Below, one piece after another: positions 1 through 8,715 of a DNA stretch of 64,000 nucleotides (positions within the stretch are counted from its first letter, which is position 1; each line of letters opens with the position of its first letter). The notes beneath the pieces were generated by a model. That model was given only the letters and a program-made list of their open reading frames with translations. It made no database searches and was not told where the DNA came from. This stretch comes from Nitrosovibrio tenuis. GTDB lineage: Bacteria > Pseudomonadota > Gammaproteobacteria > Burkholderiales > Nitrosomonadaceae. The translations under genes were made by a program, and so were the position numbers. Where the stretch lies: positions 1 through 64,000 of the forward strand of contig NZ_FOBH01000012.1 in assembly GCF_900109785.1 (NCBI RefSeq), given 5' to 3'.

Positions 1-2
1 AA

Positions 3-143
3 GGGGCCACCTGCATCGACTGCCATCAGAACCTGGTACACAAGGAAGTGGCCGAAACCGACCTCAACGAGAGCCGCAAACAGGGCAAGATGGTCATCAA
101 ACCCGAAAAGAAGTCCAAGGACGAGGACGAAGACGAGGAATAA
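3..143 (+). CDS. NapC/NirT-family multihaem cytochrome c, C-terminal end only
   Basis: Only the last 46 codons are in the window; the frame begins at base 3. The fragment has one haem site, C-I-D-C-H, followed by a short amphipathic stretch and a lysine/aspartate/glutamate-rich tail ending at a TAA. This matches the end of membrane-anchored tetrahaem cytochromes of the NapC/NirT/NrfH family. In ammonia oxidisers the relative cM552 (cycB/cycX) follows hao and cycA and passes electrons from hydroxylamine oxidation to quinone. That identity is inferred from a short piece, so the family call is fairly sure but the exact paralogue is not. Confidence 0.75.
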   Translation, partial: GATCIDCHQNLVHKEVAETDLNESRKQGKMVIKPEKKSKDEDEDEE

Positions 144-159
144 CTCAATCCGATCGCCT

Positions 160-178
160 GATCGCCCGGTGGGCGATC
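160..178 (+). terminator. hairpin after the cytochrome gene, possible terminator
   Basis: GATCGCCC at 160-167 pairs perfectly with GGGCGATC at 171-178 across a 3-base loop, 17 bases after the cytochrome stop codon. The stretch that follows is only weakly T-rich, so it is a plausible but not textbook intrinsic terminator. Confidence 0.5.
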
Positions 179-575
179 GGGTTGTCGCTTTCCCAGTTGA
201 GCAGCTATATCTAATGGATCCAGACGAACAAACGGCTTTTTGAGTTTACCCGGGATCAGGTAAACTTACGCTGATGTAACAAGCTTCGTAGTAAACTCAT
301 GTGTCAACCCATATGAGATTCCCTCCGTGTTAATGTTTTCACCAAAATGATGCAGTAGAATCGTCGTGGGTCCGCCTGGGTATTCAATAAAGGGTTCCTT
401 GGCAAACTTTGATGGTTCACTGGTAGAACCTCAGGATCTCGAATTGAGCAGTTTAAACCGGTGACAACAAATTCAAATAATTCAAAAATGAGGCCTTGAT
501 CGTTTTCTGGTATTGGCTCGTCCGCGCCAATACTTGAACAGGAGAAGGGAACCGGTCGGTGCTGTTATTCCTCCA

Positions 576-609
576 GTGTCACAAGACTGTAACATATCCA
601 TCATAATAT
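576..609 (+). promoter_or_regulatory. Pho box and -10 element upstream of pstC
   Basis: GTGTCAC (576-582) and CTGTAAC (587-593) are two 7-bp direct repeats separated by four A/G bases, the 11-bp period of PhoB-binding half sites (consensus CTGTCAT). A T/A-rich hexamer at 602-609 lies about ten bases downstream, where a PhoB-activated promoter would have its -10. This points to phosphate-starvation control of pstCAB. The match is seen in the sequence; PhoB binding is inferred. Confidence 0.7.
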
Positions 610-637
610 TCAGCCTGCCCGGAATCCTCCTCTTAGA

Positions 638-1582
638 ATGCGTTCGCCTGTGATAGCACAGCCTCCTGAAGAAGTCAGCGGGTCAAAAAGACTTGCTTAT
701 CGCTATCGCCGTCATTTAGGTGAGCGCTTCATTGAAACCTTGCTGTTTCTGATGGCGTTTGCTTCCGTTGCCATTACCATTGCTATCGTGGCAATGCTGG
801 TAAAGGAGTCCTTTATATTTTTCGAGCATGTCTCGCTCTGGGATTTTCTAACCGATACCCAATGGACACCCCTGTTTGACGATGCACACTACGGCATACT
901 CCCACTAGTTTCGGGTACGGTCGTGAGTTCTGCCGTGGCGTTACTGGTGGCCATTCCGCTCGGAACTATAACGGCCATATATCTCTCCGAGTTTGCGCCT
1001 TTTGGGGTGCGCGAAGCAGCCAAGCCATTTCTTGAGCTATTGGGCGGGGTGCCCACCGTCGTGTATGGGTATTTCGCATTATTGTTCGTCACACCGCTGC
1101 TACAGAAAATTCTGCCCGAATTGCCTGGTTTCAGTTTATTGTCGGCCGGGCTGGTAATGGGTATCATGATCATTCCGTACGTCAGTTCCATGGCCGAAGA
1201 TGCCATGCGCGCGGTACCCATGAACCTGCGGGAGGGTTCTTATGCAATGGGCGCCACCCGATTTCAGACTGCCATACGGGTGGTGATGCCCGCCGCATTT
1301 TCCGGCATAGCTGCTGCCTATATTCTCGGCATTTCCCGTGCAGTGGGAGAAACCATGGTGGTTGCCGTAGCCGCGGGCATGCAACCTAATCTCACCTGGA
1401 ACCCAATGGAACCAGCGGCTACCATCACGGCTTATATCGTTCAGGTAAGCCTGGGCGACCTTCCGCATGGTAGCATCGGTTACCAGACGATTTTTGCTGC
1501 TGGGCTCACCTTACTGCTATTGACGCTGACATTCAATATTATCGGCCATTTTTTGCGCAAGCGTTACCGCGAAGTGTATTGA
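638..1582 (+). CDS. pstC: phosphate ABC transporter permease PstC
   Basis: Inner-membrane permease of the high-affinity phosphate importer; it pairs with PstA to form the channel driven by PstB. The 314-residue product is close to the usual 310-320. A short cytosolic N terminus is followed by about six membrane segments, the first near residues 30-55. The GGVPTVVYGYFAL segment is typical of PstC, and REGSYAMGATRFQT is the EAA loop that contacts the ATPase. It is the first gene after a Pho box. No phosphate-binding protein gene (pstS) lies next to it, which is unusual because pstS normally leads the operon. Confidence 0.96.
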   Translation: MRSPVIAQPPEEVSGSKRLAYRYRRHLGERFIETLLFLMAFASVAITIAIVAMLVKESFIFFEHVSLWDFLTDTQWTPLFDDAHYGILPLVSGTVVSSAVALLVAIPLGTITAIYLSEFAPFGVREAAKPFLELLGGVPTVVYGYFALLFVTPLLQKILPELPGFSLLSAGLVMGIMIIPYVSSMAEDAMRAVPMNLREGSYAMGATRFQTAIRVVMPAAFSGIAAAYILGISRAVGETMVVAVAAGMQPNLTWNPMEPAATITAYIVQVSLGDLPHGSIGYQTIFAAGLTLLLLTLTFNIIGHFLRKRYREVY

Positions 1583-1680
1583 TCCAATCCTTGCAGTATC
1601 TGCCGCTTAAGCCAATGTATTCTCCTTGTTTTTTCAGCACAGTTTACCGATGAACAGATTCCTTTTTTGGGCAGTTGCTG

Positions 1681-2607
1681 ATGAGAGAGGATAAGGGCCT
1701 GAGCGAGATTCGCAACATCATCGCGCGCCACAAGCTTTGGGACCTGATCTTCATGATTATTGGCGTATTGGCCCTGATGATTGCGGTACTGACCTTCATG
1801 GCGTTGTTCTCTCATATGCTTATCGAAGGATTGCCGCGCTTGTCATGGGATTTCTTTACCTCTTTTCCATCCCGCCGCCCCGGATCAGCAGGAATACTTT
1901 CCGCCTGGGTCGGTACGACGCTGGTTATGCTGGTGACAGCGGTAGCGGCTGTTCCGATGGGCATTGGCGCAGGTATTTATCTGGAAGAATACGCACCGAA
2001 AAACCTCATCACCGAGATCATCGAAATCAACGTCACCAATCTTGCCGGGGTTCCATCCATTATTTATGGATTGCTGGCATTAGGCCTTTTTGTTCATCAA
2101 CTGGGATTCGGCCAGAGTATACTTTCGGCAGGCTTGGCGCTGGCGTTACTCATCTTGCCCGTTGTAATCGTAGCGACACGTGAGGCGATACGAGCCATTC
2201 CAGTAGTCATTCGCGAGGGCGCCTATGCGCTAGGCGCAACCAAATGGCAAACCGTTTCTGATCATCTACTTCCTTATTCTGCGGCCGGTATCCTGACTGG
2301 CGTTATAATTGGCCTGGCCCGCGCGATTGGAGAAACTGCGCCCATCATTACTATTGGGGCGCTGACCTTTATCGCTTTTTTACCGCCCTCTCCCGTACAA
2401 CCGGAATTTCCTTTTCTGTCTTTCGAATGGCTGATGGCACCGTTTACCGTTATGCCGATCCAGATGTTCAACTGGATATCGCGGCCTGAAGAGGCCTTCC
2501 AGGTCAACGCCGCAGCGGCGGGACTCGTACTGGTAGTGATGACCCTTACCATGAATGCACTGGCCATCTATTTGCGCTACCGTATGCGCAAGAATATCAA
2601 ATGGTAG
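1681..2607 (+). CDS. pstA: phosphate ABC transporter permease PstA
   Basis: Second permease subunit of the phosphate importer. Membrane segments begin near residue 18, and the EAA-type loop reads [14 protein letters not shown]. The ATG at 1681 is preferred; an in-frame TTG at 1675 would add two residues, and neither has a strong ribosome-binding site. The end overlaps pstB by seven bases (ATGGTAG), so translation is probably coupled. The 98-base gap after pstC contains no gene. Length (308 residues) is normal for the family. Confidence 0.96.
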   Translation: MREDKGLSEIRNIIARHKLWDLIFMIIGVLALMIAVLTFMALFSHMLIEGLPRLSWDFFTSFPSRRPGSAGILSAWVGTTLVMLVTAVAAVPMGIGAGIYLEEYAPKNLITEIIEINVTNLAGVPSIIYGLLALGLFVHQLGFGQSILSAGLALALLILPVVIVATREAIRAIPVVIREGAYALGATKWQTVSDHLLPYSAAGILTGVIIGLARAIGETAPIITIGALTFIAFLPPSPVQPEFPFLSFEWLMAPFTVMPIQMFNWISRPEEAFQVNAAAAGLVLVVMTLTMNALAIYLRYRMRKNIKW

Positions 2608-3413
2608 AGAACCCCGATGAGGGCCACGCGCCTCTTGTGGAGGCCAACACTGCCCGGTATAAATCCGAAGTAAGAAGCTTGAGTTTCTATTATGGTGCAT
2701 TCTCCGCACTGAAAAACATCAACATGAAATTGCACGAGAAGCAGGTAACCGCATTAATCGGCCCATCCGGATGTGGGAAATCCACTTTTCTGCGCTGCTT
2801 TAACCGCATGCACGACCTTTACCCCGGCAACCGGTATGTCGGCGAAATCATTCTGTATCCGGACAATGTAAATATTCTTTCGCGCGATGTCGATCCGATT
2901 GAAGTGCGGATGCGCATCAGCATGGTATTTCAGAAACCCAATCCCTTCCCAAAATCCATTTATGAAAATGTTGCGTATGGCCTGCGGGTGCGGGGGATAC
3001 GCCAGCGCGCGATATTGGACGAAAAGGTGGAGGAGGCTCTGCGGGATGCGGCGTTATGGGATGAAGTGAAAGACCGTCTGAACCAGCTTGCGTTCAATCT
3101 TTCAGGGGGTCAGCAGCAACGCCTGTGCATCGCTCGTGCGCTTGCCACTGATCCCGAAATTCTGCTATTTGATGAACCCACCTCCGCGCTTGATCCCATT
3201 GCTACAGCCAGCATTGAAGAACTCATTACCGATCTGAAAGATAAAGTAACCATTCTTATCGTTACTCACAATATGCAGCAGGCGGCACGGGTGTCCGATT
3301 ACACGGCCTATATGTATTTGGGCGAGTTGATCGAATTTGATGTGACTGACACCATCTTCATCAAACCCAAGAACAAACAGACGGAAGATTATATTACCGG
3401 ACGTTTCGGCTAG
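2601..3413 (+). CDS. pstB: phosphate ABC transporter ATP-binding protein PstB
   Basis: ATPase that powers PstCA. The 270-residue protein shows a Walker A motif (GPSGCGKST), the ABC signature LSGGQQQR, a Walker B segment ending [12 protein letters not shown], and the switch histidine in IVTHNMQQ. These are all intact. The start overlaps the end of pstA. The usual next gene, phoU, is not present; a repeat island follows instead. Regulation is expected from the Pho box before pstC. Confidence 0.97.
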   Translation: MVENPDEGHAPLVEANTARYKSEVRSLSFYYGAFSALKNINMKLHEKQVTALIGPSGCGKSTFLRCFNRMHDLYPGNRYVGEIILYPDNVNILSRDVDPIEVRMRISMVFQKPNPFPKSIYENVAYGLRVRGIRQRAILDEKVEEALRDAALWDEVKDRLNQLAFNLSGGQQQRLCIARALATDPEILLFDEPTSALDPIATASIEELITDLKDKVTILIVTHNMQQAARVSDYTAYMYLGELIEFDVTDTIFIKPKNKQTEDYITGRFG

Positions 3414-3466
3414 GTTTCGACAGGTAAATATCGCCAGGCGCCAACATATCAGTTTTTTGCGTAGAG

Positions 3467-3485
3467 CGGAGGCTTTCAGCCTCCG
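3467..3485. other. perfect 8-bp hairpin after pstB
   Basis: CGGAGGCT (3467-3474), loop TTC, AGCCTCCG (3478-3485), 53 bases after the pstB stop. There is no T tract on either side, so it is either a terminator lacking the U tail, an RNA-stabilising hairpin, or the edge of the repeat island. Confidence 0.45.
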
Positions 3486-3558
3486 AATCCAAATACGGTG
3501 GGGGATATTGCCTCACTTTTTTCCTGATAGCTGGCCCCTTTATTTAGCAATCCCCAAT

Positions 3559-3769
3559 CAAACGCGGTCCCGGCACCTGCACTACCCGATCCCCGCTTCC
3601 CGGGCCCCTCGGGCGGCGCTTTGGGCGCGACCGCGCAGGGCGGAGCAGTGCCTTCCAAAGGAAGGTGCGACCCCGCAGCGGGATGCAGGCGCCCACAAAC
3701 GCGGTCCCGGCACCCGACGCTGCCCGATCCCCGCTCCCCGGGCCCCTCGGGCGACGCTTTGGGCGCGAC
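3559..3769. repeat. GC-rich direct repeat, two copies 137 bp apart
   Basis: Copy 1 (3559-3631) and copy 2 (3696-3769) are each about 73 bp and nearly identical; differences are confined to a 7-8 base patch and a few single bases. The spacer contains small hairpins (CCTTCC/GGAAGG near 3651-3664 and a CCCCGC/GCGGG pair), and a further inverted repeat (GTAGGCCGAGCTACGGCC) follows near 3790-3807. GC content is well above the flanks. All frames crossing it look like low-complexity Arg/Pro/Gly-rich translations. This resembles a dispersed intergenic repeat element, not a gene. Confidence 0.75.
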
Positions 3770-4014
3770 TGCATTGCACTCCTTGGCATCGTAGGCCGAG
3801 CTACGGCCTTCGGCCCGCGCCTTGTAATCATCGGATTTAATCCACAATGCGCTGCGGGAGGATCTGTTGAGGGTTCCTTTACTATTTTTTAGGTTCGTTT
3901 TTTTTATAGCAGAGTTATGGCAGTCGTTCGATCTCGCCTCGTGATTGACCGCGTATTCATTCACGGGTAACATTCGCAGCTTTTAAAGATTAAGAATAAG
4001 GAGCGGCAGCTCTC

Positions 4015-4791
4015 ATGGCTATACGTTCGAAGCTGGTTGCGGGCAATTGGAAAATGCACGGCGGAACAGTGCAGAATCGAAGTCTGTTGACCGCAATTCT
4101 CGCTGAAACGGAAGGGTTGAACGGTACAGATGTGGCTGTGTGCGTGCCATATCCCTATCTGCCGCAGGCACAATCCCTATTGCAGGGCACTCATCTTTCC
4201 TGGGGTGCCCAGAACCTGAGTCAACACGAAAAAGGTGCTTACACAGGCGAAGTCTCAGCGGCTATGCTGGTGGATTTCAGCTGCCGCTATGTCATTGTCG
4301 GACATTCGGAACGGCGTGCATTATATGGAGAAGATAGCCATACCGTAGCGCTTAAGTTCAAGGCGGCTCAGGCGGCCGGTTTGATGCCCATACTGTGCAT
4401 TGGCGAGACGCTCGACCAGCGCGAGGCCGGTATCACCGAGCATATTGTGGCCGAGCAGTTGGACGCGGTCACGAAATTGATGGGTGTGAATGCCTTGGTC
4501 AAGTCAGTACTGGCTTATGAGCCTGTATGGGCGATAGGAACCGGCAAGACCGCCACACCGGATCAGGCTCAGGAGGTACATGCATTTATTCGTAGCAGAA
4601 TTGCTGCTTACAGCCCTGAAGTCGCTACAGGTTTAAAAATTCTTTACGGCGGCAGTGTCAAGGCAAACAACGCCGCCGAATTATTTGCGAGGCCAGATAT
4701 CGATGGAGGATTGATCGGCGGTGCTTCGCTCATCGCAGATGAATTCATTGCAATCTGTTGCGCGGCAAAAAACGAGCTCATTTTGGAGTAA
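4015..4791 (+). CDS. tpiA: triose-phosphate isomerase
   Basis: Interconverts dihydroxyacetone phosphate and glyceraldehyde 3-phosphate in the cytosol. The 258-residue protein starts with the family signature AGNWKMHG, and has the catalytic histidine in VIVGHSERR, the catalytic glutamate in AYEPVWAIGTGKTA, and the phosphate-binding GGSVKANN near the C terminus. Start chosen because AAGGAG lies 11 bases upstream. secG follows three bases after the stop, so the two are probably cotranscribed, a common betaproteobacterial arrangement. Confidence 0.98.
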   Translation: MAIRSKLVAGNWKMHGGTVQNRSLLTAILAETEGLNGTDVAVCVPYPYLPQAQSLLQGTHLSWGAQNLSQHEKGAYTGEVSAAMLVDFSCRYVIVGHSERRALYGEDSHTVALKFKAAQAAGLMPILCIGETLDQREAGITEHIVAEQLDAVTKLMGVNALVKSVLAYEPVWAIGTGKTATPDQAQEVHAFIRSRIAAYSPEVATGLKILYGGSVKANNAAELFARPDIDGGLIGGASLIADEFIAICCAAKNELILE

Positions 4792-4794
4792 GCT

Positions 4795-5145
4795 TTGGAA
4801 ACATTCGTCTGGGTATTACACGTCTTATCCGCTATCAGCGTAATTGTTCTGGTTCTGCTTCAGCACGGTAAGGGCGCGGACATGGGCGCCGCCTTTGGCA
4901 GCGGTTCGTCCGGCAGCTTATTTGGCGCGAGCGGTTCGGCCAATTTTCTCAGCAGGACGACCGGTGTCCTTGCCGCAGTTTTTTTCATTACCAGCCTCGG
5001 GCTTACCTATCTCTCAAGCCATAAAATCGAAGGTGGCGGCGTGATGGACAAGGCAATACCCACGCAGGCTCCTAAAACCGCGGAGCCGATGCCGGCAATT
5101 CCGACGGACGAAGGTGCCTCAAAGGCGACGGAAATACCGAAATAG
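4795..5145 (+). CDS. secG: preprotein translocase subunit SecG
   Basis: Small membrane subunit of the SecYEG translocon. The 116-residue protein has two membrane spans (about 4-22 and 52-74) separated by a glycine/serine-rich loop with the family pattern GKGADMGAAFGSGSSGSLFG, and a proline/alanine-rich tail after residue 80. It begins with a TTG codon; GGAG seven bases upstream (inside the end of tpiA) supports that start. It is followed by tRNA-Leu and the nuo operon. Confidence 0.95.
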   Translation: METFVWVLHVLSAISVIVLVLLQHGKGADMGAAFGSGSSGSLFGASGSANFLSRTTGVLAAVFFITSLGLTYLSSHKIEGGGVMDKAIPTQAPKTAEPMPAIPTDEGASKATEIPK

Positions 5146-5227
5146 ATTTTAATGATGAGTTAATTGAACAATTCATTAAAGCCGCGTTCTAATTAACCAA
5201 GCTTCAGACTGGAACTCAAATTTAGCC

Positions 5228-5312
5228 GCCGACGTGGTGAAATTGGTAGACACGCCGTCTTGAGGGGGCGGTGGCGAAAGCTGTGCGAGTTCGAGTCTCG
5301 CCGTCGGCACCA
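5228..5312 (+). tRNA. tRNA-Leu (anticodon GAG)
   Basis: 85-base gene including an encoded CCA end. The acceptor stem GCCGACG (5228-5234) pairs with CGTCGGC (5302-5308), followed by A and CCA. The anticodon stem CCGTC/GGCGG frames the loop TTGAGGG, giving anticodon GAG, which reads CUC and CUU. A long variable arm is present, as expected for leucine, and the T-loop reads GTTCGAGTC. It sits between secG and nuoA, a position conserved in many betaproteobacteria. Confidence 0.97.
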
Positions 5313-5397
5313 GTTCTATTATAGGGCTGAGAATCAGGGTAGCAGATGCATACAGCATATGATGCCTGGTCTCTAGTCCTTTATTTTTGACTAAAAG

Positions 5398-5754
5398 ATG
5401 CTCGAAAATTATTTTCCTATCCTTCTGTTCATTTTCGTTGGACTTGCCGTAGGGGTGGTTCCTATGGCGTTTGGATGGATGTTTGGTCCCAACCGCCCTG
5501 ATAGCGAGAAACTTTCTCCCTATGAGTGCGGTTTCGAAGCTTTCGAAGATGCGCGCATGAAATTCGACGTGCGGTACTACCTGGTGGCGATCCTGTTCAT
5601 CTTGTTCGATCTGGAAATTGCGTTCCTGTTTCCCTGGGCAGTGGTATTGAATGAGATCGGCTTGTTCGGTTTTATGGCGATGGTAATTTTTCTGGGCATC
5701 CTCGTCGTCGGTTTTATTTACGAATGGACAAAGGGCGCCCTGGAATGGGATTAA
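5398..5754 (+). CDS. nuoA: NADH-quinone oxidoreductase subunit A
   Basis: Small membrane subunit of complex I near the quinone site. The 118-residue protein has three membrane spans and the conserved [14 protein letters not shown] segment followed by [18 protein letters not shown], both typical of NuoA. First gene of a complete 14-gene nuo cluster; nuoB starts four bases after its stop. In an ammonia oxidiser the complex is expected to run in reverse, making NADH from quinol using proton motive force (inference from physiology). Confidence 0.97.
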   Translation: MLENYFPILLFIFVGLAVGVVPMAFGWMFGPNRPDSEKLSPYECGFEAFEDARMKFDVRYYLVAILFILFDLEIAFLFPWAVVLNEIGLFGFMAMVIFLGILVVGFIYEWTKGALEWD

Positions 5755-5758
5755 CCTT

Positions 5759-6235
5759 ATGAGCGCCAACGGCGGAGTGGAAAAAGGGTTTATTACGACG
5801 AGCCTGGATAACGTCATTAACTGGGGGCGGACCGGGTCCATGTGGCCTATGACATTCGGCCTGGCATGCTGTGCAGTGGAAATGATGCAGGCCGGTGCTT
5901 CACGTTATGACCTCGACCGCTTTGGCGTCGTATTCCGCCCCAGTCCGCGCCAGTCCGACGTGATGATTGTGGCTGGCACCTTGTGCAATAAAATGGCGCC
6001 TGCGCTCCGTAAGGTTTATGACCAGATGGCAGAGCCGCGCTGGGTCATCTCCATGGGATCCTGCGCCAATGGTGGGGGCTATTACCATTACTCCTACTCC
6101 GTTGTTCGCGGCTGCGATCGCATCGTTCCCGTCGATATTTATGTTCCGGGCTGTCCCCCCACGGCCGAAGCGCTGCTCTACGGTATTATCCAGTTGCAGA
6201 ATAAGATCCACCGTACCAACACTATTGCGCGTTGA
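5759..6235 (+). CDS. nuoB: NADH-quinone oxidoreductase subunit B
   Basis: Carries Fe-S cluster N2, the last electron carrier before quinone. The 158-residue protein has the ligand motifs [21 protein letters not shown] and [15 protein letters not shown], which supply the four cysteines. Located four bases after nuoA and directly before nuoC. No unusual feature. Confidence 0.97.
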   Translation: MSANGGVEKGFITTSLDNVINWGRTGSMWPMTFGLACCAVEMMQAGASRYDLDRFGVVFRPSPRQSDVMIVAGTLCNKMAPALRKVYDQMAEPRWVISMGSCANGGGYYHYSYSVVRGCDRIVPVDIYVPGCPPTAEALLYGIIQLQNKIHRTNTIAR

Positions 6236-6242
6236 GCCATAT

Positions 6243-6860
6243 ATGTCGTCCTCTCGCCTGGAAACGCTCTCCTTTTATCTTCAGAATGTGTTGGCGGATA
6301 GGTTTACCAGTCTCGATGAACGGCTTGGTGAGCTCACGATCTCGCTACACCCGGCTGATATGCTTTCCTCCATGCAGATCCTGCGCGATCACCAGGATCT
6401 GCATTTTGATATTCTCATCGATTTATGCGGAGTCGATTACTCGACCTATGGCGCCGTATCTGCCTCTGAGAGTGACCGACGAGGTAAACGCTTCGCTGTC
6501 GTGTATCACCTGCTATCCGTACGCCATAACCACAGGCTGAGAGTCAGGATATTCGCGGATGATGACGAATTTCCGGTTCTTGATTCGATGATAGGAATAT
6601 GGCCATCCGCAAACTGGTTCGAGCGCGAAGCATTCGACCTTTACGGCACCGTGTTTACCGGCCATCCGGATCTGCGCCGCATTCTCACGGACTACGGATT
6701 CATAGGCAACCCGTTCCGCAAGGACTTCCCGCTGAGCGGTAATGTTGAGATGCGTTATGACCCGGACCAGCAACGGGTGATCTACCAGCCGGTCAGCATC
6801 GAACCTCGCCAGATCACGCCGCGTGTCATTCGTGAAGAACATTATGGGGATAGCGAATGA
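6243..6860 (+). CDS. nuoC: NADH-quinone oxidoreductase subunit C
   Basis: Peripheral-arm subunit that supports NuoD and NuoB. Separate from nuoD here, unlike the E. coli nuoCD fusion. The ATG at 6243 gives 205 residues beginning MSSSRLETL; a longer open frame extends upstream but would run through nuoB, so it is rejected. The family pattern [29 protein letters not shown] is present in pieces around residues 120-150, and [12 protein letters not shown] follows. Confidence 0.95.
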   Translation: MSSSRLETLSFYLQNVLADRFTSLDERLGELTISLHPADMLSSMQILRDHQDLHFDILIDLCGVDYSTYGAVSASESDRRGKRFAVVYHLLSVRHNHRLRVRIFADDDEFPVLDSMIGIWPSANWFEREAFDLYGTVFTGHPDLRRILTDYGFIGNPFRKDFPLSGNVEMRYDPDQQRVIYQPVSIEPRQITPRVIREEHYGDSE

Positions 6861-6947
6861 AGTCGGCTTGTCATTATCGTGACTTTGCAGTTCATGCGTT
6901 CCACGGAGGGCGTATTCTGAAAGGACTTGTTCACAGGGTTCCCGAGC

Positions 6948-8201
6948 ATGGCTGAGATACGCAACTACACCATGAACTTTGGGCCACAGCATCCGGCAGC
7001 GCATGGAGTGCTGCGCCTGGTGCTGGAGCTGGACGGTGAAGTCATTCAACGCGCCGACCCGCATATCGGGCTGCTGCATCGCGCCACCGAAAAGTTGGCA
7101 GAGTACAAGACTTACATCCAGTCGGTCCCCTACATGGACAGGCTGGATTACGTCTCGATGATGTGCAACGAACATGCTTATGTAATGGCAATCGAGAAAC
7201 TGCTTCAGATCGAAGTGCCATTACGAGCCCAGTATATTCGGGTGATGTTCGATGAAATCACACGAATACTCAACCATCTCTTATGGCTGGGCGCCCACGC
7301 ACTGGACGTCGGTGCGATGACGGTCTTCCTCTATGCGTTCCGGGACCGTGAAGATCTGATGGATTGTTATGAGGCAGTGTCCGGGGCCAGAATGCATGCC
7401 GCCTATTATCGTCCAGGTGGAGTTTACCGGGACCTGCCCGACACGATGCCGCAATATCAGGCATCGAAAATCCATGATGAAAAGACCACCAGGGCGCGCA
7501 ATGAAAATCGCAAGGGCTCGTTGCTGGACTTTATCGAAGATTTTACCAACCGGTTCCCAACGTATGTCGATGAGTATGAGACCCTGCTCACCGATAACCG
7601 TATCTGGAAACAGCGCCTGGTGGGTATCGGCGTCGTTTCACCCGAGCGCGCCAAGGCGCTCGGCTTCACGGGTCCAATGCTGCGCGGTTCTGGTGTGGAA
7701 TGGGATTTGCGGAAGAAGCAGCCTTATGAAGTGTACGACCGGATGGACTTTGATATACCAGTTGGGACCAGTGGCGATTGCTATGACCGGTATCTGGTAA
7801 GGATAGAGGAATTTCGTCAATCCAATCGCATTATCAAGCAATGCGTTGAATGGCTGCGCAAGAATCCGGGCCCTGTGATAACTGATAACCATAAGGTTGC
7901 GCCACCTGCGCGGGTTGCAATGAAACAAAACATGGAAGAGCTGATTCACCATTTCAAGCTGTTTACCGAGGGCATTCACGTTCCGCCTGGGGAAGTTTAT
8001 ACGGCAGTCGAGCATCCGAAGGGCGAATTTGGTATCTATCTCGTCTCGGATGGCGCCAATATGCCTTATCGGCTAAAAATCAGGGCGCCGGGCTTCGCTC
8101 ATTTGGCGGCACTCGACGAAATGTCGCGAGGACACATGATTGCCGACGTTGTGGCGATAATCGGTACACAGGATATCGTGTTTGGCGAAATAGACAGATG
8201 A
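6948..8201 (+). CDS. nuoD: NADH-quinone oxidoreductase subunit D
   Basis: 49-kDa quinone-binding subunit, related to NiFe-hydrogenase large subunits but without metal ligands. The 417-residue protein starts [20 protein letters not shown], which carries the quinone-site HPAAHG motif, and includes [15 protein letters not shown] and the C-terminal DIVFGEIDR. An upstream TTG at 6927 would add seven residues but has poor spacing to its AAAGGA; the ATG at 6948 is preferred because it matches the family N terminus. Confidence 0.96.
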   Translation: MAEIRNYTMNFGPQHPAAHGVLRLVLELDGEVIQRADPHIGLLHRATEKLAEYKTYIQSVPYMDRLDYVSMMCNEHAYVMAIEKLLQIEVPLRAQYIRVMFDEITRILNHLLWLGAHALDVGAMTVFLYAFRDREDLMDCYEAVSGARMHAAYYRPGGVYRDLPDTMPQYQASKIHDEKTTRARNENRKGSLLDFIEDFTNRFPTYVDEYETLLTDNRIWKQRLVGIGVVSPERAKALGFTGPMLRGSGVEWDLRKKQPYEVYDRMDFDIPVGTSGDCYDRYLVRIEEFRQSNRIIKQCVEWLRKNPGPVITDNHKVAPPARVAMKQNMEELIHHFKLFTEGIHVPPGEVYTAVEHPKGEFGIYLVSDGANMPYRLKIRAPGFAHLAALDEMSRGHMIADVVAIIGTQDIVFGEIDR

Positions 8202-8238
8202 CAGCGTGTGTTCCATTTAAAGTTAGATGTAAACCGAG

Positions 8239-8715
8239 ATGCTAAAGGCTGAATCCTTAAAAAAAATAGATCACGAAATCGCTAAATATCCCGCGGATCA
8301 GAAACAATCCGCGGTCATGTCAGCGCTCGCCATCGCTCAGGATGAGAAAGGCTGGCTGGCGACCGAAACCATGGATTTTATCGCCCACTATCTTGAGATG
8401 CCTCCAATCGCGGTGTATGAAGTGGCGACGTTTTACAATATGTACAATCTCCAGCCTCTGGGCGAATACAAGATCACCGTTTGCACCAACCTTCCGTGCG
8501 CCCTTTCCGGGGCGAACCAGGCTGTAGCGCATATTCAGCAAAAGCTGGGCATCGGTTTCAATGAAACGACCATGGACGGCAAATTTACCTTGAAAGAAGG
8601 GGAATGCATGGGAGCATGCGGCGATGCACCGGTGCTCCTCGTCAATAACAAGCGCATGTGCAGCTTCATGTCCAGCGGCAAGATCGATCAGTTATTGGAT
8701 GAGTTGAGCCAATGA
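8239..8715 (+). CDS. nuoE: NADH-quinone oxidoreductase subunit E
   Basis: 24-kDa subunit with the [2Fe-2S] cluster N1a. The thioredoxin-like half has the ligand pairs in [11 protein letters not shown] and [12 protein letters not shown], the spacing expected for N1a. 158 residues is standard. The stop overlaps the nuoF start by four bases (ATGA), implying coupled translation. Confidence 0.97.
   Translation: MLKAESLKKIDHEIAKYPADQKQSAVMSALAIAQDEKGWLATETMDFIAHYLEMPPIAVYEVATFYNMYNLQPLGEYKITVCTNLPCALSGANQAVAHIQQKLGIGFNETTMDGKFTLKEGECMGACGDAPVLLVNNKRMCSFMSSGKIDQLLDELSQ

Larger units (their letters stand above)
144..637. other. intergenic region before pstC
   Basis: No credible gene. It holds the hairpin at 160-178, the Pho box described separately, and two perfect inverted repeats with the same geometry (8-bp arms, 8-base loop): AGTTTACC/GGTAAACT at 243-266 and GTATTGGC/GCCAATAC at 510-533. 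Their role is unknown; they could be operators or RNA hairpins in a long leader. Confidence 0.6.
3414..4014. other. intergenic region pstB-tpiA, no gene supported
   Basis: About 600 bases. The first half carries the hairpin at 3467-3485 and the GC-rich repeat; the second half (3840-4000) is AT-rich and presumably contains the tpiA promoter, with a ribosome-binding site AAGGAG at 3998-4003. Open frames here are repeat-driven and show no family resemblance. Confidence 0.6.

Noticed and set aside
3476-3973. Pro/Arg/Gly-rich open frames in the pstB-tpiA gap on both strands
   Set aside because: They are created by the GC-rich repeat, lack start-site context and family motifs, and change frame between repeat copies.
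5176-5841. 221-residue minus-strand frame across tRNA-Leu and nuoA
   Set aside because: It covers the tRNA and a conserved gene in antisense and has no family features.
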